This document shows, piece by piece, positions 9,300 to 19,207 of a stretch of DNA of 43,344 bases (positions within the stretch are counted from its first letter, which is position 1; every line of letters begins with the position of its first letter). The notes below the pieces were generated by a model. That model made no database searches. It saw only the letters and a program-made list of their open reading frames with translations, and had not been told where the DNA came from. Location: the IMG/VR virus record IMGVR_UViG_3300029448_000097, positions 1 to 43,344 of that record; one strand, 5' to 3'. A program made the position numbers and the translations under genes. This DNA is from a virus.

Positions 9300-12200
9300 T
9301 TAACTACTTATACTAATTTCACTTCCAACAGCATATATTTCTTTAACCGTGTTTGCTGTGTTTTGCATCTTTACGGCTGCATGGTAACCCAATAACCCGC
9401 TTGTTTCCCATCTTGCGTTTTTTGCATAAAACACAAAATATTTAGAAAATGATCCACTTATAGGTGGCACTGTTGAATATGAAGCAGTAACTGATGTGTC
9501 TGTAACTACTGTTACGGCTCCAACCGCTGTAACAACACTTCCAGTTGGATGTATAAAATATAATGTGTCACCTTTTTGCAAATCTTGAGGTACATTATTT
9601 GTAAAACTATATGTAACTGTATTTCCTGAATTATTTGTAACAGTGTTATATACGCCGATGCCTTGTACATTTAGGGCTTTTAAATCAATCGTAGATGCAG
9701 TTTCTGCTTTGCCTCTTATATAATTAAAATATTTATTTTCTTTATTAACAAATGAATCTACAGCTCCATCTTGTTGGTTGGTAGCTATACTAGGGCATGT
9801 CCACCCACTATCCCCTTCATAATTCAATGTTCTAAAATTTTTCATATTAGCAGGGGCTTCATTCAAAATAACCTCTACATATGGAGTTATTTTTGAACCA
9901 TAAAAATTACAAACACTTCCAACATGATGTTCATATATATGACCATTTTTAAAGGTAAAATATTTATTTTGTATACTTTCCGCGGCTTCAGGTATAAAGG
10001 ACTTTTTACTAGTCCATCCGTTTATTGATTCAGAAAAAGAAAGAGTGCTATTTGCATTCGTAGGATGAGTACTAATATTGTACTGATGTTTTCTAATGTC
10101 ATAAGAACCTACCATATATCCAGTATTTGCCGGTAACGCGTCTCTAAAGAAATCTTTCATTCCATAATCTGATATAGCTTCCATTCCGTCCATAGAATGT
10201 CTTACGACTACACCGTTTTTTCTATCTGTAAAATATGCTCTATGTGTATAAAAAGCAAAGCTTTCTGGATTTGTACTTATACCATAATTAGAATTATAAG
10301 GCATTGCTTGTCCTAAAACTGCTTTATTTGATGTTACGTTAACATTCCCATCAGCATTAAACAAAGCATCTTTATTAGTTAATATTTTTATAACTTTATT
10401 TTCACAATACGCAATTATATCATTATATCTTGTGTGTAATAGTTGTATACTACCATAATCAGGATTAAGCTGTTTTGTAATATTTTCAGCTATAATAAAT
10501 TGATTTAATCTATTAACATTTGTTTTTCCATTATATATTTGAGAAAATATTAAACCATTAGGAATTGATTCCTCTTGATAATTATCTTCAAATATTGTTG
10601 AAACTCTAACTCCTTTACCAACAGGAGGGGCATTAAAGTCATCTCTTATCGTAACACCCTCAACTCCATTTTCAAAGCTAATACAATTATAATATGACAA
10701 TAGGTTCTTATTACCATGATTATCAGCTATCGTCATATTTTCTTGAGTTTCATAATATAAGTCAATGTCTACATCATCCTGAGGTTCTGTTTCAAATATA
10801 GGCGGATTAGTTATATTAACTAAATCATCACTATCAATTTCATAAACAGTTATTTGCATAACATTAGTATCTCCGTCTTCACCTTGTCTTCTTAATCTTT
10901 GAGTTAAGTTTGTATCTAAACCAATACCATAAACTTTTCTAGTGCTGCCATCGTAGTTTTCATTATATGAAAACACTCTTTCAATTTTATAATAATTTGA
11001 ATCTGCCGTTGGGCCGTTATCAAATTTTAAAAAGTTACCTACTTTTAAGTTTTGTAAAAAAGGGTGAGAGCCATAACTTGAATCACTATCCCCATATGAT
11101 TTATCTGTTCTTATTGCAAAATGGTAAGGGTCATTAACAAGTACAGAACCATGTACGCCGTTTTGCCAACCCGGAGATGTCGTAGAACTTGCATTATTAT
11201 TTGGAGATGTCCACCCACCCGCTGTAGGTGCGGCCGTACGAACGCTTGAACTACTTGTATTTTCACCCGCGTTTCCACCACAAAACATATGTAATGCTCT
11301 CGGGTCATCATCTGATTGGTCTCCATCTAAAGATATTGTACTAATTGCATTTAAATTTTCTGTATTAGTTGTGCTACCTTTAAATTCAGCAATTAAATTA
11401 GTGTCTGCTTTTAATTTTAAAAAAAATCTACCTTCAAATTCAGCTTTTCCTGATTCGTCTTTTTCTTCAACGCCTATTAGTTGTACGCCTGACCTTAAAG
11501 CTGTTGTAGTAGGATTGTTAATATAATCTTCATATAAACCTATAACATCATTACCAAATTCTTCTGTAAAATGTAATTCAATATCATCGTTTCCATCAAG
11601 ATTTAATTCTCTAGATTTTACTTCATAAACTTTGCTTTGTGTATCGCCACAAACAAACCTTACTTTTTTGCCAATAGACACTGCTGTGTAAGCATCTTTT
11701 GAAACACCTCTATCAGAGCCGCCTATTGCTGCTGTACTTGCAACTTTATTTTCTCCTTTATTATGAAAATCTCTAATAGTTACTCTATTTTTATCTGGCA
11801 CTGGTGTTGAGCCAGGCTTAATAGTTAACTGGTCGTGATCTTGTTCAAAGTCTCTACTAAATGTAAATGTTGTTGGAGAATAATATTCTTTTAATGGTTT
11901 TGCTAAAAACTTTGGTGGAGTTGTAAGTTTATCTAATACTTTAAATTTATCTGTAATTTCAGATGGATCATTACCTGTTTTTTTCTTTAAAATTAATATA
12001 TCATCAACACTAACTTTATTAATTTCTGCTGATGGAAATGATACATATACATAACCTTGATCATCTTGATAAAAACTATCAGCACATAAATTGTATTGTA
12101 TAGATGAAATTTCTTTAATAAAATATCTGTAATTTGTTGCAAAAGACGGGGCTGAAGAAGTTATTTTAGCCATTAATTGCGTCATATTTTTAGCTTGCCC

Positions 12201-13739
12201 TTGTGGTATTTTTATAATACCAGTTTTATCCGTAAGAACCGGAGTTTGTCTACCGTATTGATCCATGTATGCAACACCTATTTGATAAGTCCTATTAGAC
12301 TTCATAGATTGTCTTTCATTTCTATTAGAATCAGTAGGGTCATATCTATTTCTTAAACCAATGTCAAATGTAATAGGTGTAACAGGTAAATCAAATTGAT
12401 GCGTATAATTACCATATATTAATCTATTAGCTGTTATATTTTGCGACTTTGCTTTTTTAGGCACACTGTCAAATAATCTTAGTAATTGATTTGATGGTAA
12501 TACTTTAAATATTTGTTCATCTTTTACTTCAAATGTACTAGCAATACTGTTATTTGATTGTCTTTTTATGGTATCTACAATATATACATTTGTACCTACG
12601 GATTCTTTATATATTATATCAATCTCATCAACATCTCCATGTATATTACTATTTAAATTTGTAAGTGTTAACGAGCGCAGTGTGTTTACCATTGCTTTAT
12701 TATAACCATCTTCTGCGTTATACTCAAATCCCGAACCACCCCCGACAGTTGAATCTGGTAAAAAAGCAGGATTTGAAAAAGGCGCTAAACATGAATATTG
12801 TCCGTTATTGTATTTATATCTATATGAAAATCTTGGGAACTTTAATTCAAATAAAGGGTCATCTTCTTGTAATAAACATGTATAAGCTACAGCCGCACCT
12901 CTAACTTGTTTACTTATTGTTAATATTTCAGCACCTGTAAAACTTGCACCCCCTCCGTAATTTGAAGCCATTTTTATTCTAGCTTCAGTTTTTGTTATAT
13001 CTCCGCTTCCAGCAATAAAATCAAAACTAAATACTATAACGTCATTAGCTTGATAATTAGGGTCTGCGCTAAACGTACCACTAACCGTAGTCCCAGCATC
13101 TTTTGCATTTTGTAAATCACTTCCTGAAGATGCAGCTAAGTTTATTGAACAAGTTACCGTATTACCCCCTGCGGTACCGGCCCCACCTCTTGTGGAACTG
13201 CTCATAGTTAATCCAGGCGCAGCCTGAGGGGACTTTTTAATAACGTTTATTCTTTCGGCTGTTAATCCTGTGCTTGTGCCAGCAGAACCTGAAGTTTGAC
13301 TTCTCCAATATTCAACATCAACTTGTCTTGGTTCATTTAAATTATCTGTAAAAAATAATATACCATCAATAACATTTGCTCCAGTTATAAAATTAGCAGT
13401 GTTAAAATTTAATACACTTCCACTATCAACTATTATTGTATCATAAGTATTTGAAGCATAATCCCACTCTGCTATTAAATCTTTTGCTGAAGATGTAATA
13501 AACCAATATATTTTATTATTTTCAATATCTTTTGCAGTACCAATACATTTTGCATTAGATAAGCTTATTGTATCTCTTTGAGTATTACCTAAAATACTTT
13601 TTAACGCCCCAACATCACTACCTTCTGAAAAGTCAACATCAACATTTACAGCGTCTCTATATTCACCATTAGGAATCAATCTTTCATCAAGGTCTTTATT
13701 CATTTTACCCTGTATGAAAGCATTTTTAATTTCTGGCAT
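9300..13739 (-). CDS. tail nozzle / tail tubular protein B-like, 1479 aa
   Basis: A β-rich protein beginning MPEIKNAFIQGKMNKDLDER, then LIPNGEYRDAVNVDV and SEGSDVGALKSILGN. This start is typical of phage tail-tube or nozzle proteins in the T7 gp12 slot. Further typical blocks are NKIYWFITSS, INGVIDGILFFTDNLNEPRQ-like sequence around residues 115-135 (ANVIDGILFFTDNLNEPRQV in this copy), and a TDRKNGVVVRHSMDGMEAIS block near residue 1180. It is about twice the length of T7 gp12; the extra central part (about 600-1000) is Ser/Gly/Asn-rich and probably forms surface domains. Known role of the family: a hexameric nozzle that closes the short tail and opens for DNA release. It follows two connector candidates with a 3-base gap. 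A shorter same-strand frame at 11111-11326 is a shadow. Confidence 0.75.
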   Translation of the reverse strand: MPEIKNAFIQGKMNKDLDERLIPNGEYRDAVNVDVDFSEGSDVGALKSILGNTQRDTISLSNAKCIGTAKDIENNKIYWFITSSAKDLIAEWDYASNTYDTIIVDSGSVLNFNTANFITGANVIDGILFFTDNLNEPRQVDVEYWRSQTSGSAGTSTGLTAERINVIKKSPQAAPGLTMSSSTRGGAGTAGGNTVTCSINLAASSGSDLQNAKDAGTTVSGTFSADPNYQANDVIVFSFDFIAGSGDITKTEARIKMASNYGGGASFTGAEILTISKQVRGAAVAYTCLLQEDDPLFELKFPRFSYRYKYNNGQYSCLAPFSNPAFLPDSTVGGGSGFEYNAEDGYNKAMVNTLRSLTLTNLNSNIHGDVDEIDIIYKESVGTNVYIVDTIKRQSNNSIASTFEVKDEQIFKVLPSNQLLRLFDSVPKKAKSQNITANRLIYGNYTHQFDLPVTPITFDIGLRNRYDPTDSNRNERQSMKSNRTYQIGVAYMDQYGRQTPVLTDKTGIIKIPQGQAKNMTQLMAKITSSAPSFATNYRYFIKEISSIQYNLCADSFYQDDQGYVYVSFPSAEINKVSVDDILILKKKTGNDPSEITDKFKVLDKLTTPPKFLAKPLKEYYSPTTFTFSRDFEQDHDQLTIKPGSTPVPDKNRVTIRDFHNKGENKVASTAAIGGSDRGVSKDAYTAVSIGKKVRFVCGDTQSKVYEVKSRELNLDGNDDIELHFTEEFGNDVIGLYEDYINNPTTTALRSGVQLIGVEEKDESGKAEFEGRFFLKLKADTNLIAEFKGSTTNTENLNAISTISLDGDQSDDDPRALHMFCGGNAGENTSSSSVRTAAPTAGGWTSPNNNASSTTSPGWQNGVHGSVLVNDPYHFAIRTDKSYGDSDSSYGSHPFLQNLKVGNFLKFDNGPTADSNYYKIERVFSYNENYDGSTRKVYGIGLDTNLTQRLRRQGEDGDTNVMQITVYEIDSDDLVNITNPPIFETEPQDDVDIDLYYETQENMTIADNHGNKNLLSYYNCISFENGVEGVTIRDDFNAPPVGKGVRVSTIFEDNYQEESIPNGLIFSQIYNGKTNVNRLNQFIIAENITKQLNPDYGSIQLLHTRYNDIIAYCENKVIKILTNKDALFNADGNVNVTSNKAVLGQAMPYNSNYGISTNPESFAFYTHRAYFTDRKNGVVVRHSMDGMEAISDYGMKDFFRDALPANTGYMVGSYDIRKHQYNISTHPTNANSTLSFSESINGWTSKKSFIPEAAESIQNKYFTFKNGHIYEHHVGSVCNFYGSKITPYVEVILNEAPANMKNFRTLNYEGDSGWTCPSIATNQQDGAVDSFVNKENKYFNYIRGKAETASTIDLKALNVQGIGVYNTVTNNSGNTVTYSFTNNVPQDLQKGDTLYFIHPTGSVVTAVGAVTVVTDTSVTASYSTVPPISGSFSKYFVFYAKNARWETSGLLGYHAAVKMQNTANTVKEIYAVGSEISISS

Positions 13740-13742
13740 ACT

Positions 13743-14849
13743 TTAGTGTTTTATTACTTTAGATTTATTTCTCATTACTTGAACAAGCTCTTTAGGGTTC
13801 AAGTTTGCTAACCTTAATTTTGCGTTTCTCATTGACGCAAACCTATCTCTTTTATATCTTTGAATTATATATTCTGGAAAATTTGTTCTGGCGCTTACTA
13901 TAGAATATACAATATGCTTGTATAATGCTTCTTCAGCAAACTTATGTACCTTCATTTCAGAATCAGTGCCCATACTATCTGAAATATACTTTATTGTTAT
14001 CACAGCATTAGCTAAATCAGATGTAAAATGAAATTTACCATTTAATTCATCTATCATAAAATTACCATTTTTTTGAGCAATTTCTGGGTCTAACCCAAAT
14101 CTTCCGCCGTATTCAGATATTCTTTCATGTGCTCTTTCTAGGTCGTTATTTACATCATTATCAAATAGCCCTGTAAAATTACCGCTGTTATTATCTTTGA
14201 ATCGCGTTTGAGTAGTTGGTGTTTGAGTTAATAAACTATCGTCATCATCAAATAAATATTCTGCTTCTGAATCTTGTAATATAGATTCTGTTGGTATAGA
14301 TGTAAACCTTATAGGATATAAAGGTCTTTCTACACCTGCCTTATCAACCCTAGATATTTGAACATAATCTACATAATCTTGTGGCATTAATATTGACAAA
14401 GAGCTACCTACTTCAACTTCTTGTATTTTTTCAACTTTAGTTAAATCATAACTAAATTCCTGTAAACCTCTTTTTGCATGGAATAGTACATCTGATCTTT
14501 TGACTCTAGGTATTATTTTATCTTTACCTACATATGAAACCATAAAATTAGCGACTATATCTGTTAAGGATATATATCTATATCCCCCAGAAGGTGTTGT
14601 TAGTTTAACTTCTATAAGTTCACCCGCTGTTCTTCCTGAAGAAAATATTATTTTACCAGCATTACTACCCGATGAAGTATATGTATATAGATTGTCATCT
14701 ATTTCTAAACCATTAATAAAAACAATAAACTTTGATTCCGCCGTTGGCAAAGGGTCTAGTGTTAATAAAAACTGTGTTTGATTCGCGGTTGCCGTAAACT
14801 TTTGCCCCGGAGTATAATATTGATAATGTGTTTGATTTATAAATGCCAT
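13743..14849 (-). CDS. head-tail adaptor / tail tubular protein A-like, 368 aa
   Basis: Two parts are visible. Residues about 1-105 are β-rich (YYTPGQKFTATANQTQFLL ... GGYRYISL) and resemble a small fiber- or Ig-like attachment domain. From about residue 105, LTDIVANFMVSYVGKDKIIP, VKRSDVLFHAKRGLQEFSYD, then QDYVDYVQISRVD resemble a connector fold seen in podovirus gp11/gp4-like proteins; the end is helical and basic (HKFAEEALYKHIVYSIVSAR ... VMRNKSKVIKH). Placed between a 229-aa protein and the nozzle gene, it most likely forms a ring joining portal to tail. The N-terminal domain could anchor a fiber, which would match the unusual length relative to T7 gp11 (196 aa). It could equally be called the stopper; the sequence alone does not separate these. 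Confidence 0.65.
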   Translation of the reverse strand: MAFINQTHYQYYTPGQKFTATANQTQFLLTLDPLPTAESKFIVFINGLEIDDNLYTYTSSGSNAGKIIFSSGRTAGELIEVKLTTPSGGYRYISLTDIVANFMVSYVGKDKIIPRVKRSDVLFHAKRGLQEFSYDLTKVEKIQEVEVGSSLSILMPQDYVDYVQISRVDKAGVERPLYPIRFTSIPTESILQDSEAEYLFDDDDSLLTQTPTTQTRFKDNNSGNFTGLFDNDVNNDLERAHERISEYGGRFGLDPEIAQKNGNFMIDELNGKFHFTSDLANAVITIKYISDSMGTDSEMKVHKFAEEALYKHIVYSIVSARTNFPEYIIQRYKRDRFASMRNAKLRLANLNPKELVQVMRNKSKVIKH

Positions 14850-14852
14850 TTA

Positions 14853-15542
14853 TTATGCTTTTTCTTGTTGTACATCCTTCATTTCTTCAGCTGAACCTGT
14901 TTGGTAAAGATTTCCATCTTTTAATAATATACCTGATAATGCTAATATTTTATTAACTAATTCTGTTTCCTCAGACTCATGTATTTCAAAATCTACCGAA
15001 CTATTTGAAAGATATAGTCCCGTTGTAGAGTTTGCAGTCCACGATACTGTAGTTGGTATTTTTACATAGTTAACATATACACCACTAGTTATTTGAGTGT
15101 TATTGTCGCCATATACTTTTATACCAGTATTGCTTCTTATATAAATAGGATATTCATTAGTAGGCGAAGCAATAGGTGAAGATTTCATATATAACCATTC
15201 TCGTTGGGTTACTTGTTCTGCTTCGCGGCATGATGGGCAGTTTGTTAATACAGAGCCGAGTCTATATAAATCAGTAGGAAGAGATGTTCCGCTGTTACCA
15301 ACCGAACCTTGTTTTTCAAATAAGCTTATTTTTTCTTCTAATATTTCAACCATGTCAGCATACTCTGTTTGATTTCCAGGTATTCTACTAAATTGATTCA
15401 AATCGTAAAAATACTGTTCAAATATATCTAACTGTGCCTGATTAGCCATTGTGTTAAATTCCTGAGGTGTAATATATCCTCGCTGTTCTTTGTTAGTTAT
15501 AGCTAACACTCTTTGGTATACTGTGTTTACGTTTACTGCCAT
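14853..15542 (-). CDS. putative head-tail connector (ring) protein, 229 aa
   Basis: Begins MAVNVNTVYQRVLAITNKEQ with GYITPQEFNTMANQAQLDIF, a helical N-terminal block I recognise from virion-module proteins of Bacteroidetes and marine phages. The middle is β-rich (PTDLYRLGSV, a CPSC pair, EYPIYIRSNTGIKVYGDN, VYVNYVKIPTTVSW) and the C-terminus returns to helix (HESEETELVNKILALSGILL). The helix-β-helix layout, the length and the position directly upstream of the 368-aa adaptor support a neck or ring component. No enzymatic motif. The single CPSC could bind a metal but is too weak to call. A hairpin lies in the 56-base spacer before this gene. Confidence 0.55.
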   Translation of the reverse strand: MAVNVNTVYQRVLAITNKEQRGYITPQEFNTMANQAQLDIFEQYFYDLNQFSRIPGNQTEYADMVEILEEKISLFEKQGSVGNSGTSLPTDLYRLGSVLTNCPSCREAEQVTQREWLYMKSSPIASPTNEYPIYIRSNTGIKVYGDNNTQITSGVYVNYVKIPTTVSWTANSTTGLYLSNSSVDFEIHESEETELVNKILALSGILLKDGNLYQTGSAEEMKDVQQEKA

Positions 15543-15561
15543 TATATTATTGTTATAGGTT

Positions 15562-15585
15562 AAAGGCCCACAATCGCAGGCCTTT
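15562..15585 (-). other. intergenic hairpin, weak terminator or processing site
   Basis: AAAGGCC (15562-15568) pairs perfectly with GGCCTTT (15579-15585) across a 10-base loop. It sits in the only spacer between the 261-aa gene and the 229-aa ring-protein gene. On the transcribed strand the stem is followed by AACCTATAAC, not a U-run, so a strong intrinsic terminator is unlikely; a leaky terminator, an mRNA-stabilising 3' end or an RNase site are alternatives. Confidence 0.4.
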
Positions 15586-15598
15586 TCCTACAATTGCT

Positions 15599-16384
15599 TT
15601 ACTTTAATTTTTTTTCAATATTTTGAAATACTTCAATTCCGTCGTCGGTTTTAAAGTAAGCCGCTAATGCTGAATATGGGTTTTCATCAAATGGAACTTT
15701 AATTAATTTTCTATCAGTTGATCCCCACATAAATGTTCTTTGGTCATTAGATAGTTTAATAATACCTTGTTCTGTTGCTTTTATACCTACATTTCTAATA
15801 TTTAGATTTTCATCATTAGCTAATTCTAAGAATAAAAAAGGATTTCTTCTAGCAAATAGCAAGCAATCTCTTTTAAGTTCTTTAGAAGTCATCTTAGACA
15901 CCCCATTCCCAATCTCAGCTCTTAAAATTGCTTCAATATGATCCAATTCTAAAGTTTGAGCTAAATTTAAAGCTTTAATTTCCATTTCTAAATAGCCTAT
16001 ATCATTTTCAGCTATCTGTACTGGATTATGTTCTTTAAATTTTTTATTTAAATCTGGGTGGTGTGCTAAATATTTTTGTAAAGTTTGTTTTTCTTTTGGA
16101 ACAAATAATTTTCCATCTTTAAACATAATATGGCTTAATTTTTGAGGGCCTTTCATTTCATCTAAAAATATTGTTTTTTGATTTTCACAATATTTAATTT
16201 CTCTTTCATAGCCTAATTCCTTGTCAAACCATAAACATCCTCTACTTTTTATTATATAAACTATAGGAGATTCACCTATTGTTAGTTCATATAATTTATC
16301 TACAAATTGTGGCTTTATTATTTTAGGTGCCACTACCTTTTCTGCTACAGGTTCTACAACCTTAGTCTTTTTTGTTTTTTCCAT
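15599..16384 (-). CDS. conserved virion-module protein of unknown function, 261 aa
   Basis: Located between capsid and connector genes. It starts with a Lys/Val/Ala/Pro-rich linker (VVEPVAEKVVAPKIIKP) and continues with IVYIIKSRGCLWFDKELGYE, REIKYCENQKTIFLDEMKG and KEKQTLQKYLAHHPD, then helical text ending FKTDDGIEVFQNIEKKLK. I recognise the RGCLWFDxExGYEREIxYCENQxTIFxDE and ENPYSALAAYFxTDxG pattern from marine phages at the same place, but no function is attached to it. A head-decoration, head-completion or packaging-accessory role would fit the position. It follows the strong terminator-like hairpin, so its expression relies on read-through or an unseen promoter. Confidence 0.6.
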   Translation of the reverse strand: MEKTKKTKVVEPVAEKVVAPKIIKPQFVDKLYELTIGESPIVYIIKSRGCLWFDKELGYEREIKYCENQKTIFLDEMKGPQKLSHIMFKDGKLFVPKEKQTLQKYLAHHPDLNKKFKEHNPVQIAENDIGYLEMEIKALNLAQTLELDHIEAILRAEIGNGVSKMTSKELKRDCLLFARRNPFLFLELANDENLNIRNVGIKATEQGIIKLSNDQRTFMWGSTDRKLIKVPFDENPYSALAAYFKTDDGIEVFQNIEKKLK

Positions 16385-16410
16385 GATATAATATAATAAA
16401 AGTTAAAAAT

Positions 16411-16445
16411 AAAAAGGGCAGGGTGCCGAAGCACCCATTCCTTTT
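16411..16445 (-). terminator. rho-independent terminator after the capsid gene
   Basis: On the minus strand, GGGTGC-TTCG-GCACCC (16436 down to 16421) forms a perfect 6-bp GC-rich stem closed by C-UUCG-G, an exceptionally stable tetraloop. A flanking AAAAGG/CCTTTT pair (16445-16440 with 16417-16412) extends the stem across a 3x3 internal loop, and the stretch after it is T-rich (TTTTTATTTTT). It lies about 10 bases past the capsid stop codon. This is the best terminator in the window and is placed to limit transcription into the tail genes. Confidence 0.85.
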
Positions 16446-16455
16446 AAATTAAGTA

Positions 16456-17907
16456 TTAAGAGTCAAATCTGATAAAGTTGTTAGCAGCTTGTACCACTAA
16501 ACATCTTTCTGAAAGATAGTGAACCTCCATAATGTCTTTACCAGTTGTAGATGCTCCACCTACAGAACCAGTAATCCATGATTTCATTCTTCTATCGTCA
16601 GTTTCAGAAGCTCTGTATCTTACATGTAAGAAAGGTCTTCTAACATTTTTACCTAACATTTGGTCATACACTGAAGATGTACCAGCTGGTACTAAAAGTC
16701 CTTTTAATCCCCCTACTAAACCTCTTGTAGATTTATCGTTAAGATATTTCCAGTCAGTTTTATAAAAGTCATAAGAACCTCTTCTAAATCCAGAGAATCC
16801 TAAGTTAAGTGCCATATCAGCAGAGTTTTCAAATACACCAAAGTTTACACCACCTGTAATACCTGGGTTTAATCCCGCTAACAAGTCGTCAATAACTAGA
16901 TTTGCATCTCTATTTAAGAATAACATATTTTCTTCAATAGCGCCCTGCTTGTCTAGTTCCTTTAATAAATCGTCAAATTCTGATAATTCAGCTGATGCGT
17001 TGAATTGGTTTGCCGCAACAATACCTCTAGTTCCAATCGCAGATAAAAGTCCTTCAGTACCTTGAACAGCTACATCAGAAGCAGCAGTCCCAGATCCTGT
17101 AGCTGCTTTTTCAGCTTCAATCATAGACATTTCTAAATAGTCCTCAAATCTTACTCTAGTATCACCTTCAGCCTTCATATACCATAAGTAACCTGCCATT
17201 CCAGACTCACCACTTACTTCAACCCAACCAATTTGAGCTGTATCAGAACCAGAAACTTCAAAGTGATCTTTGATAATAATTGGTCTGTTAGTAAATGATT
17301 TAAAGTTTGGCTCAACAGCGTCAGTCATTGAATCAGAACCTTTTACAAATTCAGAACCGTAAACAAAGAATCTAATAACAACAGCTGTGTCACCACTTGC
17401 TAATGTTGCTAAATCATCAAAGTTTTCAGCACCGTAAGGTAATAATGTTAAAGAAAGGTTGTCAGAAGCTACAGCCGTACATTTAGCTTTAACTACTACA
17501 GTTCCAGCGCCTCCAACGATAGAAGCTACTACAGTAGCACCAACTCTTACAGAGTGAGCTATTGAAGAACCTGATTCGTTATCAACGTCTTTAATTGCAT
17601 TAACTAAACCGTTTGTACAGTTAATAGTTCCTTTATATGCTAGATGTAATCTACCTTGCTCAGACCAAATAACTTGATCAGAAGCCATAGGCATTTCAGC
17701 GCCTACCATTCTCAAGAATGAAGAAACAGAACGGTTTCCGTACCTTTCAACTTCTTGGGCGTACAATTCAGGTAGAAATTGTTGTGACCAATTCTTACCA
17801 TCTGTACCGTGAAAATTTAAATAGTTAGATGACAGCGTTACTTTCTGTGACGCTGGGCTAACTAAACTACTGGCTAATGGGCCAGTAAACGTATTATCGT
17901 TTGCCAT
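16456..17907 (-). CDS. major capsid protein (HK97-fold, inferred), 483 aa
   Basis: Shell-forming protein, assigned from order and composition: it follows portal and scaffold, has capsid-like length, and uses more G/C-ending codons than its neighbours, as highly expressed genes often do. Visible blocks: N-arm with LASSLVSPASQKVTLSSNYL, then QQFLPELYAQEVERYGNRSV, SFLRMVGAEMPMASDQVIW, a β-rich insertion (about 85-190), then WYMKAEGDTRVRFEDYLEM, a helix-rich middle and the C-terminal LHVRYRASETDDRRMKSWI. No signal or protease motif. Fold assignment is inference; a profile search would settle it. A UUCG-loop terminator follows directly. The spacer before the ATG is A/T-rich without a Shine-Dalgarno match. 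Confidence 0.8.
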   Translation of the reverse strand: MANDNTFTGPLASSLVSPASQKVTLSSNYLNFHGTDGKNWSQQFLPELYAQEVERYGNRSVSSFLRMVGAEMPMASDQVIWSEQGRLHLAYKGTINCTNGLVNAIKDVDNESGSSIAHSVRVGATVVASIVGGAGTVVVKAKCTAVASDNLSLTLLPYGAENFDDLATLASGDTAVVIRFFVYGSEFVKGSDSMTDAVEPNFKSFTNRPIIIKDHFEVSGSDTAQIGWVEVSGESGMAGYLWYMKAEGDTRVRFEDYLEMSMIEAEKAATGSGTAASDVAVQGTEGLLSAIGTRGIVAANQFNASAELSEFDDLLKELDKQGAIEENMLFLNRDANLVIDDLLAGLNPGITGGVNFGVFENSADMALNLGFSGFRRGSYDFYKTDWKYLNDKSTRGLVGGLKGLLVPAGTSSVYDQMLGKNVRRPFLHVRYRASETDDRRMKSWITGSVGGASTTGKDIMEVHYLSERCLVVQAANNFIRFDS

Positions 17908-17920
17908 TTTTCAAAAGTTT

Positions 17921-19174
17921 TTAATAGTTTTTTAATTTTAGTTTAATTCCTGACGAATCATCTCCACTAACAACTCTTGCTTTCATTCCGCCAGCTTCAA
18001 CATTTTGATGCCCTGATCTAGGACTCATGTTAATATTCTTGGCAGACTTAACAGATTGCTTAATAGCATCTGCTTTGCCTTGTTCATAAAAGTGTTGAGC
18101 GATAGCATCGGAATTCATCGCGGTAAATAAAGCTTTATGATAGCCAGGAGCATCAGCCATCTTATTTTCTTTATCTAAGAACTTCTTAGTAAAGTTATTG
18201 ATGTCGCTCTGGTTTTCTCTAACCTCATTTACATTCTTCACATTAAACCTAAATCTCTTATCCCCGACATTATATTCAAAACCTTTGAACTTATCGTTAA
18301 AAAGCGAAGTGGTTTTATTGTTAAACACATCTCTTTGAGATTGTGCTATTTTTTGATTAGCTTCGGTTTCTTCATTATATCTATTGAAAAAATCCATAGC
18401 TTTCTGGGCCTCAGGCGTAAGCTTATTCCCAGCTTTAATTTCTTTATAATATGTTGCTTTAGCATCTTCTAATTTATACTTAGCCTCAGCAACAGCCTCT
18501 TTAAAAGCCAATTTTTTTCTTTTTATATCTTTAGGTTCGTCAACTTCTTCATCGTAAGAAAAACTATCATCAATTAAAAATGTTATTTCTTCTTGCGTTA
18601 AATGAGGTTTACTTTGGGAATAATATTCCTGCAGCAAATCCATTTGTTCGAACTTTTCGTAATCCTTATTTAAAGCAACATAATCTTCTAAATCTCCACC
18701 GGTTTCATTCATAAACTTAACTAAGTCTTGAATATTTTGTGGATAATCTATTGATTCTTGTGCTTCAACTTCCGGTAATACTTCTTCTTGTTGCGGTGTG
18801 GGCTGGGTAATTTCAGCGCCTGCTTCCACTCCTGTATTGTCAGTTGAATCCTCTTCATCTGTAATTTCTTGTAATACCGATTCTTCTTCTTCTACCGCCG
18901 GTTCTTCTTCTTTTACTTCTTCTTCTCGTATTTCTTGCAATCCCACTTCGGCTTCTTCCCCAGTTTCTTCAACCTCGACGCTTCCGCTAGGCACGCTATC
19001 TTCTGTTTCTTGTTCTTGAACGGTATCTTCTTGATTATTAATTTTACTGTAGTCAACTTTATATACACCAGCCTCTTCATCGAATCCAGCATTTTTTTGT
19101 ACTACTTCTTCTTTTTCTTGCACAGATAATTCTTCACCTGTGTCTAACACTTTAGCTTTAATTTCTTTTGCCAT
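17921..19174 (-). CDS. scaffolding protein, 417 aa
   Basis: Lies between portal and capsid genes, the usual place of scaffolds. The first 140 residues are extremely acidic and low in complexity (runs such as EEVKEEEPAVEEEESVLQEI), followed by helical charged sequence (AFKEAVAEAKYKLEDAKATY), and a basic C-terminus (IKLKLKNY) of the kind scaffolds use to bind capsid protein. Scaffolds guide procapsid assembly and exit or are degraded before maturation. No prohead-protease motif is visible here or nearby, so removal probably needs no phage protease, or it lies outside the window. Opposite-strand frames here are artefacts of the repeated GAA/GAG codons. Confidence 0.75.
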   Translation of the reverse strand: MAKEIKAKVLDTGEELSVQEKEEVVQKNAGFDEEAGVYKVDYSKINNQEDTVQEQETEDSVPSGSVEVEETGEEAEVGLQEIREEEVKEEEPAVEEEESVLQEITDEEDSTDNTGVEAGAEITQPTPQQEEVLPEVEAQESIDYPQNIQDLVKFMNETGGDLEDYVALNKDYEKFEQMDLLQEYYSQSKPHLTQEEITFLIDDSFSYDEEVDEPKDIKRKKLAFKEAVAEAKYKLEDAKATYYKEIKAGNKLTPEAQKAMDFFNRYNEETEANQKIAQSQRDVFNNKTTSLFNDKFKGFEYNVGDKRFRFNVKNVNEVRENQSDINNFTKKFLDKENKMADAPGYHKALFTAMNSDAIAQHFYEQGKADAIKQSVKSAKNINMSPRSGHQNVEAGGMKARVVSGDDSSGIKLKLKNY

Positions 19175-19207
19175 AATAAAATATTATATGATTATACAAT
19201 TTATATA

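Noticed and set aside
17921-19174. Prohead protease fused to the scaffold
   Set aside because: No Ser/His or other protease signature was seen in the acidic or C-terminal parts.
19175-19207. TATAAT-like sequence upstream of the scaffold gene
   Set aside because: AT-rich spacer gives such matches by chance and no -35 or -33 element accompanies it.
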